Source: Glandiceps talaboti
Taxonomy: Eukaryota > Hemichordata > Enteropneusta > Spengelidae
Assembly: GCF_964340395.1 (NCBI RefSeq)
Contig: NC_135550.1
Span: 3,635,001-3,698,100, forward strand
Length of the DNA: 63,100 bases
Direction: 5' to 3'
In this document: positions 33,922-47,479 of the stretch, one piece after another
How the letters are laid out: every line of letters starts with the position of its first letter
Numbering within the stretch: the first letter of the stretch is position 1
Made by a program: the position numbers and the translations under genes
The notes under the pieces: generated by a model
Told to the model about the DNA's origin: nothing
Databases searched by the model: none
Seen by the model: only the letters and a program-made list of their open reading frames with translations

Positions 33922-36900
33922 TAAGAAATACAAGTCTTCTAAAACTGCCTGACTTTCATCCACCATGGTTGAGTTGTTGGAAATAATACAAGTCATCTAA
34001 AACTGGCTGACTTTCATCCACCATGGTTGAGTTGTTGGAAATAATACAAGTCTTCTAAAACTGGTTGACTTTCATCCACCATGGTTGAGTTGTTGGAAAT
34101 AATACAAGTCTTCTAAAACTGGTTGACTTTCACCCACCATGGTTGAGTTGTTGGAAATAATACAAGTCTTCTAAAACTGCCTGACTTTCATCCACCATGG
34201 TTGAGTTGTTGGAAATAATACAAGTCATCTAAAACTGGTTGACTTTCATCCACCATGGTTGAGTTGTTGGAAATAATACAAGTCTTCTAAAACTGGTTGA
34301 CTTTCATCCACCATGGTTGAGTTGTTGGAAATAATACAAGTCTTCTAAAACTGGTTGACTTTCATCCACCATGGTTGAGTTGTTGGAAATAATACAAGTC
34401 TTCTAAAACTGGTTGACTTTCATCCACCATGGTTGAGTTGTTGGAAATAATACAAGTCTTCTAAAACTGGTTGACTTTCACCCACCATGGTTGAGTTGTT
34501 GGAAATAATACAAGTCTTCTAAAACTGGTTGACTTTCATCCACCATGGTTGAGTTGTTGGTAATAATACAAGTCTTCTAAAACTGGTTGACTTTCATCCA
34601 CCATGGTTGAGTTGTTGGAAATAATACAAGTCTTCTAAAACTGCCTGACTTTCATCCACCATGGTTGAGTTGTTGGAAATAATACATGTCTTCTAAAACT
34701 GGCTGACTTTCACCCACCATGGTTGAGTTGTTGGAAATAATACAAGTCTTCTAAAACTGGCCGACTTTCATCCACCATGGTTGAGTTGTTGGAAATAATA
34801 CAAGTCTTCTAAAACTGGCCGACTTTCATCCACCATGGTTGAGTTGTTGGAAATAATACAAGTCTTCTAAAACTGGTTGACTTTCATCCACCATGGTTGA
34901 GTTGTTGGAAATAATACAAGTCTTCTAAAACTGGTTGACTTTCATCCACCATGGTTGAGTTGTTGGAAATAATACAAGTCTTCTAAAACTGGCTGACTTT
35001 CATCCACCATGGTTGAGTTGCTGGATATAATACAAGTCTTCTAAAACTGGCTGACTTTCATCCACCATGGTTGAGTTGTTGGAAATAATACAAGTCTTCT
35101 AAAACTGGCTAACTTTCATCCACCATGGTTGAGTTGTTGGAAATAATACAAGTCTTCTAAAACTAGCTGACTTTCACCCACCATGGTTGAGTTGTTGGAA
35201 ATAATACAAGTCTTCTAAAACTGGTTGACTTTCATCCACCATGGTTGAGTTGTTGGAAATAATACAAGTCTTCTAAAACTGGTTGACTTTCATCCACCAT
35301 GGTTGAGTTGTTGGAAATAATACAAGTCTTCTAAAACTGGTTGACTTTCATCCACCATGGTTGAGTTGTTGGAAATAATACAAGTCTTCTAAAACTGGCC
35401 GACTTTCATCCACCATGGTTGAGTTGCTGGAAATAATAGAAGTCTTCTAAAACTGGTTGACTTTCATCCACCATGGTTGAGTTGTTGGAAATAATACAAG
35501 TCTTCTAAAACTGGTTGACTTTCATCCACCATGGTTGAGTTGTTGGAAATAATACAAGTCTTCTAAAACTGGCTGACTTTCATCCACCATGGTTGAGTTG
35601 CTGGATATAATACAAGTCTTCTAAAACTGGCTGACTTTCATCCACCATGGTTGAGTTGTTGGAAATAATACAAGTCTTCTAAAACTGGCTAACTTTCATC
35701 CACCATGGTTGAGTTGTTGGAAATAATACAAGTCTTCTAAAACTAGCTGACTTTCACCCACCATGGTTGAGTTGTTGGAAATAATACAAGTCTTCTAAAA
35801 CTGGTTGACTTTCATCCACCATGGTTGAGTTGTTGGAAATAATACAAGTCTTCTAAAACTGGTTGACTTTCATCCACCATGGTTGAGTTGTTGGAAATAA
35901 TACAAGTCTTCTAAAACTGGTTGACTTTCATCCACCATGGTTGAGTTGTTGGAAATAATACAAGTCTTCTAAAACTGGTTGACTTTCATCCACCATGGTT
36001 GAGTTGCTGGAAATAATAGAAGTCTTCTAAAACTGGTTGACTTTCATCCACCATGGTTGAGTTGTTGGAAATAATACAAGTCTTCTAAAACTGGCTGACT
36101 TTCATCCACCATGGTTGAGTTGTTGGAAATAATACAAGTCTTCTAAAACTGGTTGACTTTCACCCACCATGGTTGAGTTGTTGGAAATAATACAAGTCTT
36201 CTAAAACTGGCTAACTTTCATCCACCATGGTTGAGTTGTTGGAAATAATACAAGTCTTGTAAAACTGGTTGACTTTCATCCACCATGGTTGAGTTGTTGG
36301 AAATAATACAAGTCTTGTAAAACTGGTTGACTTTCATCCACCATGGTTGAGTTGTTGGAAATAATACAAGTCTTCTAAAACTGGCTGACTTTCACCCACC
36401 ATGGTTGAGTTGTTGGAAATAATACAAGTCTTCTAAAACTGGTTGACTTTCACCCACCATGGTTGAGTTGTTGGAAATAATACAAGTATTCTAAAACTGG
36501 TTGACTTTCATCCACCATGGTTGAGTTGTTGGAAATAATACAAGTCATCTAAAACTGGTTGACTTTCATCCACCATGGTTGAGTTGTTGGAAATAATACA
36601 AGTCTTCTAAAACTGGCTGACTTTCATCCACCATGGTTGAGTTGTTGGAAATAATACAAGTCTTCTAAAACTGGCTGACTTTCACCCACCATGGTTGAGT
36701 TGTTGGAAATAATACAAGTCTTCTAAAACTGGTTGACTTTCACCCACCATGGTTGAGTTGTTGGAAATAATACAAGTATTCTAAAACTGGTTGACTTTCA
36801 TCCACCATGGTTGAGTTGTTGGAAATAATACAAGTCATCTAAAACTGGTTGACTTTCATCCACCATGGTTGAGTTGTTGGAAATAATACAAGTCATCTAA

Positions 36901-39900
36901 AACTGGTTGACTTTCACCCACCATGGTTGAGTTGTTGGAAATAATACAAGTCTTTCTAAAACTGGTTGACTTTCACCCACCATGGTTGAGTTGTTGGAAA
37001 TAATACAAGTATTCTAAAACTGGTTGACTTTCATCCACCATGGTTGAGTTGTTGGAAATAATACAAGTCATCTAAAACTGGTTGACTTTCATCCACCATG
37101 GTTGAGTTGTTGGAAATAATACAAGTCTTCTAAAACTGGTTGACTTTCATCCACCATGGTTGAGTTGTTGGAAATAATACAAGTCTTTCTAAAACTGGTT
37201 GACTTTCATCCACCATGGTTGAGTTGTTGGAAATAATACAAGTCTTCTAAAACTGGTTGACTTTCATCCACCATGGTTGAGTTGTTGGAAATAATACAAG
37301 TCTTCTAAAACTGGTTGACTTTCATCCACCATGGTTGAGTTGTTGGAAATAATAGAAGTCTTCTAAAACTGGTTGACTTTCATCCACCATGGTTGAGTTG
37401 TTGGAAATAATACAAGTCTTCTAAAACTGGCTGACTTTCATCCACCATGGTTGAGTTGTTGGAAATAATACAAGTCTTCTAAAACTGGTTGACTTTCACC
37501 CACCATGGTTGAGTTGTTGGAAATAATACAAGTCTTCTAAAACTGGCTAACTTTCATCCACCATGGTTGAGTTGTTGGAAATAATACAAGTCTTGTAAAA
37601 CTGGTTGACTTTCATCCACCATGGTTGAGTTGTTGGAAATAATACAAGTCTTGTAAAACTGGTTGACTTTCATCCACCATGGTTGAGTTGTTGGAAATAA
37701 TACAAGTCTTCTAAAACTGGCTGACTTTCACCCACCATGGTTGAGTTGTTGGAAATAATACAAGTCTTCTAAAACTGGTTGACTTTCACCCACCATGGTT
37801 GAGTTGTTGGAAATAATACAAGTATTCTAAAACTGGTTGACTTTCATCCACCATGGTTGAGTTGTTGGAAATAATACAAGTCATCTAAAACTGGTTGACT
37901 TTCATCCACCATGGTTGAGTTGTTGGAAATAATACAAGTCATCTAAAACTGGTTGACTTTCACCCACCATGGTTGAGTTGTTGGAAATAATACAAGTCTT
38001 TCTAAAACTGGTTGACTTTCACCCACCATGGTTGAGTTGTTGGAAATAATACAAGTATTCTAAAACTGGTTGACTTTCATCCACCATGGTTGAGTTGTTG
38101 GAAATAATACAAGTCATCTAAAACTGGTTGACTTTCATCCACCATGGTTGAGTTGTTGGAAATAATACAAGTCATCTAAAACTGGTTGACTTTCACCCAC
38201 CATGGTTGAGTTGTTGGAAATAATACAAGTCTTTCTAAAACTGGTTGACTTTCATCCACCATGGTTGAGTTGTTGGAAATAATACAAGTCATCTAAAACT
38301 GGTTGACTTTCATCCACCATGGTTGAGTTGTTGGAAATAATACAAGTCTTCTAAAACTGGTTGACTTTCATCCACCATGGTTGAGTTGTTGGAAATAATA
38401 CAAGTCTTCTAAAACTGGTTGACTTTCATCCACCATGGTTGAGTTGTTGGAAATAATACAAGTCTTCTAAAACTGGTTGACTTTCATCCACCATGGTTGA
38501 GTTGTTGGAAATAATACAAGTCTTCTAAAACTGGCTGACTTTCACCCACCATGGTTGAGTTGTTGGAAATAATACAAGTCTTCTAAAACTGGTTGACTTT
38601 CATCCACCATGGTTGAGTTGTTGGAAATAATACAAGTCTTCTAAAACTGGCTGACTTTCATCCACCATGGTTGAGTTGTTGGAAATAATACAAGTCTTCT
38701 AAAACTGGTTGACTTTCATCCACCATGGTTGAGTTGTTGGTAATAATACAAGTCTTCTAAAACTGGTTGACTTTCACCCACCATGGTTGAGTTGTTGGAA
38801 ATAATACAAGTCTTCTAAAACTGGTTGACTTTCATCCACCATGGTTGAGTTGTTGGAAATAATACAAGTCTTCTAAAACTGGTTGACTTTCACCCACCAT
38901 GGTTGAGTTGTTGGAAATAATACAAGTCTTCTAAAACTGGTTGACTTTCATCCACCATGGTTGAGTTGTTGGTAATAATACAAGTCTTCTAAAACTGGTT
39001 GACTTTCATCCACCATGGTTGAGTTGTTGGAAATAATACAAGTCTTCTAAAACTGCCTGACTTTCATCCACCATGGTTGAGTTGTTGGAAATAATACAAG
39101 TCTTCTAAAACTGGCTGACTTTCACCCACCATGGTTGAGTTGTTGGAAATAATACAAGTCTTCTAAAACTGGCCGACTTTCATCCACCATGGTTGAGTTG
39201 TTGGAAATAATACAAGTCTTCTAAAACTGGTTGACTTTCATCCACCATGGTTGAGTTGTTGGAAATAATACAAGTCTTCTAAAACTGGTTGACTTTCATC
39301 CACCATGGTTGAGTTGTTGGAAATAATACAAGTCTTCTAAAACTGGTTGACTTTCATCCACCATGGTTGAGTTGTTGGAAATAATACAAGTCTTCTAAAA
39401 CTGGCCGACTTTCATCCACCATGGTTGAGTTGTTGGAAATAATACAAGTCTTCTAAAACTGGCTGACTTTCATCCACCATGGTTGAGTTGTTGGAAATAA
39501 TACAAGTCTTCTAAAACTGGCTGACTTTCATCCACCATGGTTGAGTTGCTGGAAATAATACAAGTCTTCTAAAACTGGCTGACTTTCATCCACCATGGTT
39601 GAGTTGTTGGAAATAATACAAGTCTTCTAAAACTGGCTAACTTTCATCCACCATGGTTGAGTTGTTGGAAATAATACAAGTCTTCTAAAACTAGCTGACT
39701 TTCACCCACCATGGTTGAGTTGTTGGAAATAATACAAGTCTTCTAAAACTGGTTGACTTTCATCCACCATGGTTGAGTTGTTGGAAATAATACAAGTCTT
39801 CTAAAACTGGTTGACTTTCATCCACCATGGTTGAGTTGTTGGAAATAATACAAGTCTTCTAAAACTGGTTGACTTTCATCCACCATGGTTGAGTTGTTGG

Positions 39901-41829
39901 AAATAATACAAGTCTTCTAAAACTGGTTGACTTTCATCCACCATGGTTGAGTTGCTGGAAATAATAGAAGTCTTCTAAAACTGGTTGACTTTCATCCACC
40001 ATGGTTGAGTTGTTGGAAATAATACAAGTCTTCTAAAACTGGCTGACTTTCATCCACCATGGTTGAGTTGTTGGAAATAATACAAGTCTTCTAAAACTGG
40101 TTGACTTTCACCCACCATGGTTGAGTTGTTGGAAATAATACAAGTCTTCTAAAACTGGCTAACTTTCATCCACCATGGTTGAGTTGTTGGAAATAATACA
40201 AGTCTTCTAAAACTGGTTGACTTTCATCCACCATGGTTGAGTCGTTGGAAATAATACAAGTCTTCTAAAACTGGCTGACTTTCATCCACCATGGTTGAGT
40301 TGTTGGAAATAATACAAGTCTTCTAAAACTGGTTGACTTTCACCCACCATGGTTGAGTTGTTGGAAATAATACAAGTCTTTCTAAAACTGGTTGACTTTC
40401 ATCCACCATGGTTGAGTTGTTGGAAATAATACAAGTCATCTAAAACTGGTTGACTTTCATCCACCATGGTTGAGTTGTTGGAAATAATACAAGTCTTCTA
40501 AAACTGGTTGACTTTCACCCACCATGGTTGAGTTGTTGGAAATAATACAAGTCTTTCTAAAACTGGTTGACTTTCATCCACCATGGTTGAGTTGTTGGAA
40601 ATAATACAAGTCATCTAAAACTGGTTGACTTTCATCCACCATGGTTGAGTTGTTGGAAATAATACAAGTCATCTAAAACTGGTTGACTTTCATCCACCAT
40701 GGTTGAGTTGTTGGAAATAATACAAGTCATCTAAAACTGGTTGACTTTCACCCACCATGGTTGAGTTGTTGGAAATAATACAAGTCTTTCTAAAACTGGT
40801 TGACTTTCATCCACCATGGTTGAGTTGTTGGAAATAATACAAGTCATCTAAAACTGGTTGACTTTCATCCACCATGGTTGAGTTGTTGGAAATAATACAA
40901 GTCTTCTAAAACTGGTTGACTTTCATCCACCATGGTTGAGTTGTTGGAAATAATACAAGTCTTTCTAAAACTGGTTGACTTTCATCCACCATGGTTGAGT
41001 TGTTGGAAATAATACAAGTCTTCTAAAACTGGTTGACTTTCATCCACCATGGTTGAGTTGTTGGAAATAATACAAGTCTTCTAAAACTGGTTGACTTTCA
41101 TCCACCATGGTTGAGTTGTTGGAAATAATACAAGTCTTCTAAAACTGGTTGACTTTCATCCACCATGGTTGAGTTGTTGGAAATAATACAAGTCTTCTAA
41201 AACTGGCTGACTTTCATCCACCATGGTTGAGTTGTTGGAAATAATACAAGTCTTCTAAAACTGGTTGACTTTCATCCACCATGGTTGAGTTGTTGGAAAT
41301 AATACAAGTCTTCTAAAACTGGTTGACTTTCATCCACCATGGTTGAGTTGTTGGAAATAATACAAGTCTTCTAAAACTGGTTGACTTTCATCCACCATGG
41401 TTGAGTTGTTGGAAATAATACAAGTCTTCTAAAACTGGTTGACTTTCATCCACCATGGTTGAGTTGTTGGAAATAATACAAGTCTTCTAAAACTGGTTGA
41501 CTTTCATCCACCATGGTTGAGTTGTTGGAAATAATACAAGTCTTCTAAAACTAGCTGACTTTCATCCACCATGGTTGAGTTGTTGGAAATAATACAAGTC
41601 TTCTAAAACTGGCTGACTTTCATCCACCATGGTTGAGTTGTTGGAAATAATACAAGTCTTCTAAAACTGGTTGACTTTCATCCACCATGGTTGAGTTGTT
41701 GGAAATAATACAAGTCTTCTAAAACTGGTTGACTTTCACCCACCATGGTTGAGTTGTTGGAAATAATACAAGTCTTCTAAAACTGGTTGACTTTCATCCA
41801 CCATGGTTGAGTTGTTGGAAATAATACAA
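33922..41829. repeat. 8 kb satellite array, 58 bp unit
   Basis: About 136 head-to-tail units containing TTCTAAAACTGGTTGACTTT, CATCCACCATGGTTGAGTTG and TTGGAAATAATACAAGTC. Variants are GGTTGAC/GGCTGAC/GGCCGAC/GGCTAAC, CATCC/CACCC, GTCTTCT/GTCATCT/GTATTCT/GTCTTTCT. Runs of variants recur as blocks (for example the marker GTTGCTGGATATAAT 580 bp apart, or ten units), so it has higher-order structure. It sits between the 3' ends of two convergent genes. Confidence 0.99.
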
Positions 41830-42063
41830 GACTCACTGAACTTAATTATAATCAATTTTTATTGCAAGCTGTTGTAGCAATCCGTATACATATATTATAA
41901 AATATTGAAATTCACTGATATACAATTGTATGCAAATGTTTAAAAATTTTGCATATAATTTGAATATATTTAGCAAAGAGAATATCCCTTTCACAAATAA
42001 TTGTAATTAAAATGATTAGGAACTTTTAGCAATTAGACAATAGACTACATGTATGAGATACAA

Positions 42064-42483
42064 TGGATGATTGACAATGTGTTGTATGGTAGTAGAGAAT
42101 CTCTGTTCTATCCTTTGTTAGCATTAGATGTTTTGACTACTATGGATGATTGACAATGTGTTGTATGGTAGTAGAGAATCTCTGTTCTATCCTTTGTTAG
42201 CATTAGATGTTTTGACTACTATGGATGATTGACAATGTGTTGTATGGTAGTAGAGAATCTCTGTTCTATCCTTTGTTAGTATTAGATGATTTTGACTACT
42301 ATGGATGATTGACAATGTGTTGTATGGTAGTAGAGAATCTCTGTTCTATCCTTTGTTAGTATTAGATGGTTTTGACTACTATGGATGATTGACAATGTGT
42401 TGTATGGTAGTAGAGAATCTCTGTTCTATCCTTTGTTAGTATTAGATGGTTTTGACTACTATGGATGATTGACAATGTGTTGT
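42064..42483. repeat. 79 bp minisatellite, about five copies
   Basis: Unit with TATGGATGATTGACAATGTG, TTGTATGGTAGTAGAGAATC and TCTGTTCTATCCTTTGTTAG. It starts about 230 bp after the 58 bp satellite and is unrelated to it. Confidence 0.95.
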
Positions 42484-42654
42484 AATAAAAAAAAAGAATT
42501 TTGAATATGATACAATATAATATTGTAAAACTAATGAAATGAAAGTTGAGTTCAAGTAAATTTAGCTGCAATGCAGGTAGTACTGTTATTACACAAAAAG
42601 TTATATATATTTATAGAAACTAGGATTTATCTGGACTAATTAGGTATTGTGAAG

Positions 42655-44052
42655 AATGATTCTGTGTAGTGTGCCAAAGTAACGTTGGTCTGAGACAAAC
42701 AGATTCTGTGCAGTGTGCTAAATTAACGTTGGTCTGAGACACAGATTCTGTGCAGTGTGCTAAATTAATGTTGGTCTGAGACACAGATTCTGTGCAGTGT
42801 GCTAAATTAACGTTGGTCTGAGACACAGATTCTGTGCAGTGTGCCAAATTAACGTTGGTCTGAGACAAACAGATTCTGTGCAGTGTGCTAAATTAATGTT
42901 GGTCTGAGACAAACAGATTCTGTGCAGTGTGCTAAATTAACGTTGGTCTGAGACACAGATTCTGTGCAGTGTGCCAAATTAACGTTGGTCTGAGACAAAC
43001 AGATTCTGTGCAGTGTGCTAAATTAATGTTGGTCTGAGACAAACAGATTCTGTGCAGTGTGCTAAATTAACGTTGGCCTGAGACAAACAGATTCTGTGCA
43101 GTGTGCCAAATTAATGTTGGTCTGAGACAAACAGATTCTGTGCAGTGTGCCAAATTAACGTTGGTCTGAGACAAACAGATTCTGTGCAGTGTGTCAGAGT
43201 AACGTTGGTCTGAGACACAGATTCTGTGCAGTGTGCCAAATTAATGTTGGTCTGAGACAAACAGATTCTGTGCAGTGTGCCAAATTATCGTTGGACTGAG
43301 ACACAGATTCTGTGCAGTTTGCCAAATTAACGTTGGACTGAGACACAGATTCTGTGCAGTGTGCCAAATTAACGTTGGTCTGAGACACAGATTCTGTGCA
43401 GTGTGCCAAATTAATGTTGGTCTGAGACACAGATTCTGTGCAGTGTGCTAAATTATCATTGGTCTGAGACAAACAGATTCTGTGCAGTGTGCCAAATTAA
43501 TGTTGGTCCGAGACAAACAGATTCTGTGCAGTGTGCCAAATTAACGTTGGTCTGAGACAAACAGATTCTGTGCAGTGTGCCAAATTAATGTTGGTCTGAG
43601 ACAAACAGATTGTGTGCAGTGTGCTAAATTAATGTTGGTCTGAGACACAGATTCTGTGCAGTGTGCCAAATTAATGTTGGTCTGAGACAAACAGATTCTG
43701 TGCAGTGTGCTAAATTAACGTTGGTCTGAGACACAGATTCTGTGCAGTGTGCCAAATTAATGTTGGTCTGAGACAAACAGATTCTGTGTAGTGTGCTAAA
43801 TTATCGTTGGACTGAGACAAACAGATTCTGTGCAGTGTGCTAAATTATCGTTGGACTGAGACAAACAGATTCTGTGCAGGGTGCCAAATTAACATTGGTC
43901 TGAGACAAACAGATTCTGTGCAGCATGCCAAATTAACGTTGGTCTGAGACAAACAGATTCTGTGCAGTGTGCTAAATTATCGTTGGACTGAGACAAACAG
44001 ATTCTGTGCAGTGTGCTAAATTATCGTTGGACTGAGACAAACAGATTCTGTA
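42655..44052. repeat. 42-45 bp minisatellite, about 32 copies
   Basis: Unit ACAGATTCTGTGCAGTGTGC plus TAAATTAACGTTGGTCTGAG plus ACAA or AC. Variants CTAAATTATCGTTGGACTG cluster at the right end. Confidence 0.97.
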
Positions 44053-44216
44053 TTTAGGACCAACAGTTTTGTAGAGTTATATAGCTACTTGTTAGCCTTT
44101 ATGACTGAAATTTTAAGTTAATGAATAACATTTTATAAATGATATATTATAGCAACCCGAATCTGACCTTGTTGTACACTCTAATACTTACATGTTTCTG
44201 ACTAGTCTACTCTATC

Positions 44217-44299
44217 TGCTAGACCTCGGATGTTCTTCAGATAGAATACGACATACGACCGAATATCGCTATCGAGGATGGAACATCCAAGGTCTAGCA
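44217..44299. mobile_element. Short MITE, copy 2
   Basis: 83 bp. TGCTAGACCTCGGATGTTC at one end pairs with GAACATCCAAGGTCTAGCA at the other (one mismatch). It is related in inverted orientation to 31806-31936. Confidence 0.75.
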
Positions 44300-45110
44300 A
44301 ATGTCATCTCTGCAGTTCAGGATATAAATAACTGCCAATCAGAGAACCGTATTAGCGACAAGCGCACACAGAGGACAATAGCTAATTTATCATGCATATT
44401 CATCTTAAGGAGAGGCTTGTAAAAATAACCACCAATGCAGTTAACTAAAAAGTGTGAATGACAACGTCTACACACTCATCAAACACAATTACCATAAACT
44501 GATAAGACATAGTAATGACATAAATGTGTTTGTCAACACCTGCATGCAGAGATTGAATATATTAAAGTATATATATGCATACATGGCCCAACCCACAGCT
44601 TAACATAATCTCAATGGAATGTCTGGTCTGAAAATGACATTTGCTGGTAGTTTCTAACCTGCCACAAGTCAAAGCATCGTTGATATCAAGTTTACAGTGA
44701 TGTAGTTTACAACAATTACTATTTGTTAGAACACAAGTGATTGGTTGAATATTTCTAATTATCCTAAATAGATGTCATTATTATATATATAAAGTGCATC
44801 GAGTAAAGGACCAGCTGTTTCCCATAAGAACAAACAGCTTTTGCTACCTGTTGGTCCCTATTAAAGACCAACAAGTCATTTTCCCTTAATTTCACACACT
44901 GATACTGATTCCGTGTATATATATTTTACATCATGACTGTATTCCGAGTACTTTAGCAAGGTAATTGTTAACTCAAGAGTTTAAAATGTACTGACCAATT
45001 CTGGAATAAACACTTTTTATGTTATGACAAATAATGGAAAGACAAAACACCCTGTTATGTTTATTTCTACATGGCAGTGTCATTAGTATCTTTGGTACTG
45101 AAACTATAAT
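44300..45110. other. Intergenic, nothing recognised
   Basis: AT-rich, no ORF with family features and no clear repeat. Confidence 0.5.
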
Positions 45111-45114
45111 CAGT

Positions 45115-46050
45115 ATACTTTGACTTTGAGGCTATATATAGACCACAAGTGGTATACATTCACTTTGAGGCTATATATAGACCACAAGTGATATACATTC
45201 ACTTTGAGGCTATATATAGACCACAAGTGGTATACATTCACTTTGAGGCTATATATAGACCACAAGTGGTATACATTCACTTTGAGGCTATATATAGACC
45301 ACAAGTGGTATACATTCACTTTGAGGCTATATATAGACCACAAGTGGTATACATTCACTTTCAGGCTATATATAGACCACAAGTGGTATACATTCACTTT
45401 GAGGCTATATATAGACCAAAAGTGGTATACTTTGACTTTGAGGCTATATATAGACCAAAAGTGGTATACTTTGACTTTGAGGCTAAAAATAGACCACAAG
45501 TGGTATACATTCACTTTGAGGCTATATATAGACCAAAAGTGGTATACATTCACTTTGAGGCTAAAAATAGACCACAAGTGGTATACATTCACTTTGAGGC
45601 TATATAAAGACCAAAAGTGGTATACATTCACTTTGAGGCTATATATAGACCACAAGTGGTATACATTCACTTTGAGGCTATATGTAGACCAAAAGTGGTA
45701 TACTTTGACTTTGAGGCTATATATAGACCACAAGTGGTATACATTCACTTTGAGGCTATATATAGACCACAAGTGGTATACATTCACTTTGAGGCTATAT
45801 GTAGACCAAAAGTGGTATACTTTGACTTTGAGGCTATATATAGACCACAAGTGGTATACATTCACTTTGAGGCTATATATAGACCACAAGTGGTATACAT
45901 TCACTTTGAGGCTATATATAGACCACAAGTGGTATACATTCACTTTGAGGCTATATATAGACCAAAAGTGGTATACTTTGACTTTGAGGCTATATATAGA
46001 CCAAAAGTGGTATACTTTGACTTTGAGGCTATATATAGACCAAAAGTGAA
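45115..46050. repeat. 39 bp minisatellite, about 24 copies
   Basis: Unit CACTTTGAGGCTATATATAG plus ACCACAAGTGGTATACATT, containing the palindrome-like ACCACAAGTGGT. The period is 13 codons, so long ORFs appear on both strands; they are artefacts. Confidence 0.97.
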
Positions 46051-47267
46051 ATAATTCAAACTATACCCAGGGTAACGTTTAATGTAGTATGGTATGTTGT
46101 AATCTTGTATTGACAATAACAACTGGAATATCTATCTATATGTAATGTACTGACAATATTAAATATGAACATACTGTATCTGCTCATACATAATCAAGTA
46201 TATTAATATTGCCTAGTTTAGATTAGTATTAAAATCTAGGTGTGACAAACAATTGTCTGCTAGAGCTATACAAAACAGTTGATCCACAACAAAAGAATTT
46301 ATGCAATTCTAATGGTTCCACTGATAAGATAACAGCAACCTGGTACTGAGTCATGTGCCTTTAAGAAAACATAATTCAGATTTTCCTGGACATTCAGCTT
46401 TACCAATGTCAACTGTGTTTTTAGGCAAAACTTTTATACACCTGTCACCAATCTTGCATTCTGATTGGTCGAGAGCCCTGCAGATATGTAGGTGTATTTT
46501 TCACCAACAGCCATATTTTTGCTTGTTGTATCACGTGATCACTGCACATCCCCTTGTAAACAAACCTAGCAGACAACTAGAAACCCAGCATAAAAAGCAT
46601 TTCAAATGCCAAATTTGTTGTCAACTGAACAAAACATCACCATTGTATACATTGTAACAAGTCTTTGAACTGTACTTTTCATGTCACAGGGAAATCGTCA
46701 AAAAATCCACACAGAACGGTGAAAGTCCAGTGATGGCAAACGCACGGTCGTCACGCAATCGTAAGCATGAATTTCTAAAGTTATGAAGGATATCAAAATT
46801 ACCGTCACAGAGCGTGCAATTTTTGCTTAACTAGAACAACAAAGCATATCACGAATATTTTTGTACATTTAATGGAATACAGTACGCAAACCAAAGACAC
46901 ACTCCTTTTTCAGCTCGCCTCCGGCTCTCCGTTATTACTGGAAAAATTACTTCTCGCAGCAAGATATGGCAAATAACATATACTTACTGGACAGCCAAAT
47001 TCTGGTCAAACAACTGTCTGTTACTATTTAGTACAACAAGTCCCTATTTGAGAATGAAAGCCCTACAGATACAGAACTTTTGGAAACCCTTTGAGTTGAG
47101 TTTTGTTTAGAGCATACAGTTTTCATTTGTGTTTTTGTACTGGTATAATAACATATAAGATTTGATTAATGATTGATTTGATTGACTTTGAACTTTATGT
47201 GACAGAAATCAGAAGATATCAGCCATTTGATGGAATATTGAATACATATAGTAATGTTGTCTCCAAA
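46051..47267. other. Intergenic, possible decayed DNA element
   Basis: GC content rises around 46440-46960 (CATTCTGATTGGTCGAGAGC, TATCACGTGATCA, GTCACGCAATCG), unlike the flanks, which suggests an old transposon insertion. No ends or coding region were identified. Confidence 0.4.
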
Positions 47268-47273
47268 TTTATT
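47268..47273 (-). terminator. ABCD4 polyadenylation signal candidate
   Basis: AATAAA on the minus strand only 13 bases after the ABCD4 stop codon. If it is used, the 3' UTR would be very short. Confidence 0.4.
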
Positions 47274-47285
47274 TACACACTATAG

Positions 47286-47479
47286 TTATCTAGTGAATTC
47301 ATCCTGTATCATACTAAGTTCCCATCCACCTTTACCGTCTAATCTTAACAGTGTACTGTGGAACTTTCTGACACTATGCCTATGTCCAATGCTGACAAGT
47401 GTCATATCAAGATCTTTACACTCTTTGTACAGCAACTCTTCAGTTTCTTGTGATAAAGCACTGGTAGCTTCATCCAGTA
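47286..47479 (-). CDS. ABCD4: ABCD4 terminal exon (Walker B, H-loop, stop)
   Basis: Acceptor TGTTTCAG. Encodes [55 protein letters not shown] and ends DEFTR, TAA. The D-loop and switch histidine are intact. Confidence 0.93.

Noticed and set aside
33922-41829. CRISPR-like appearance of regular 58 bp repeats
   Set aside because: There are no unique spacers; the whole unit repeats, and the locus is eukaryotic. It is a satellite.
45110-46054. Long repetitive ORFs (up to ~280 codons) on both strands
   Set aside because: They come from a 39 bp (13-codon) tandem repeat open in several frames. No gene structure or family similarity.
46355-46657. 100-codon ORF
   Set aside because: No start context, splice sites, family features or codon bias; it overlaps a likely decayed element.
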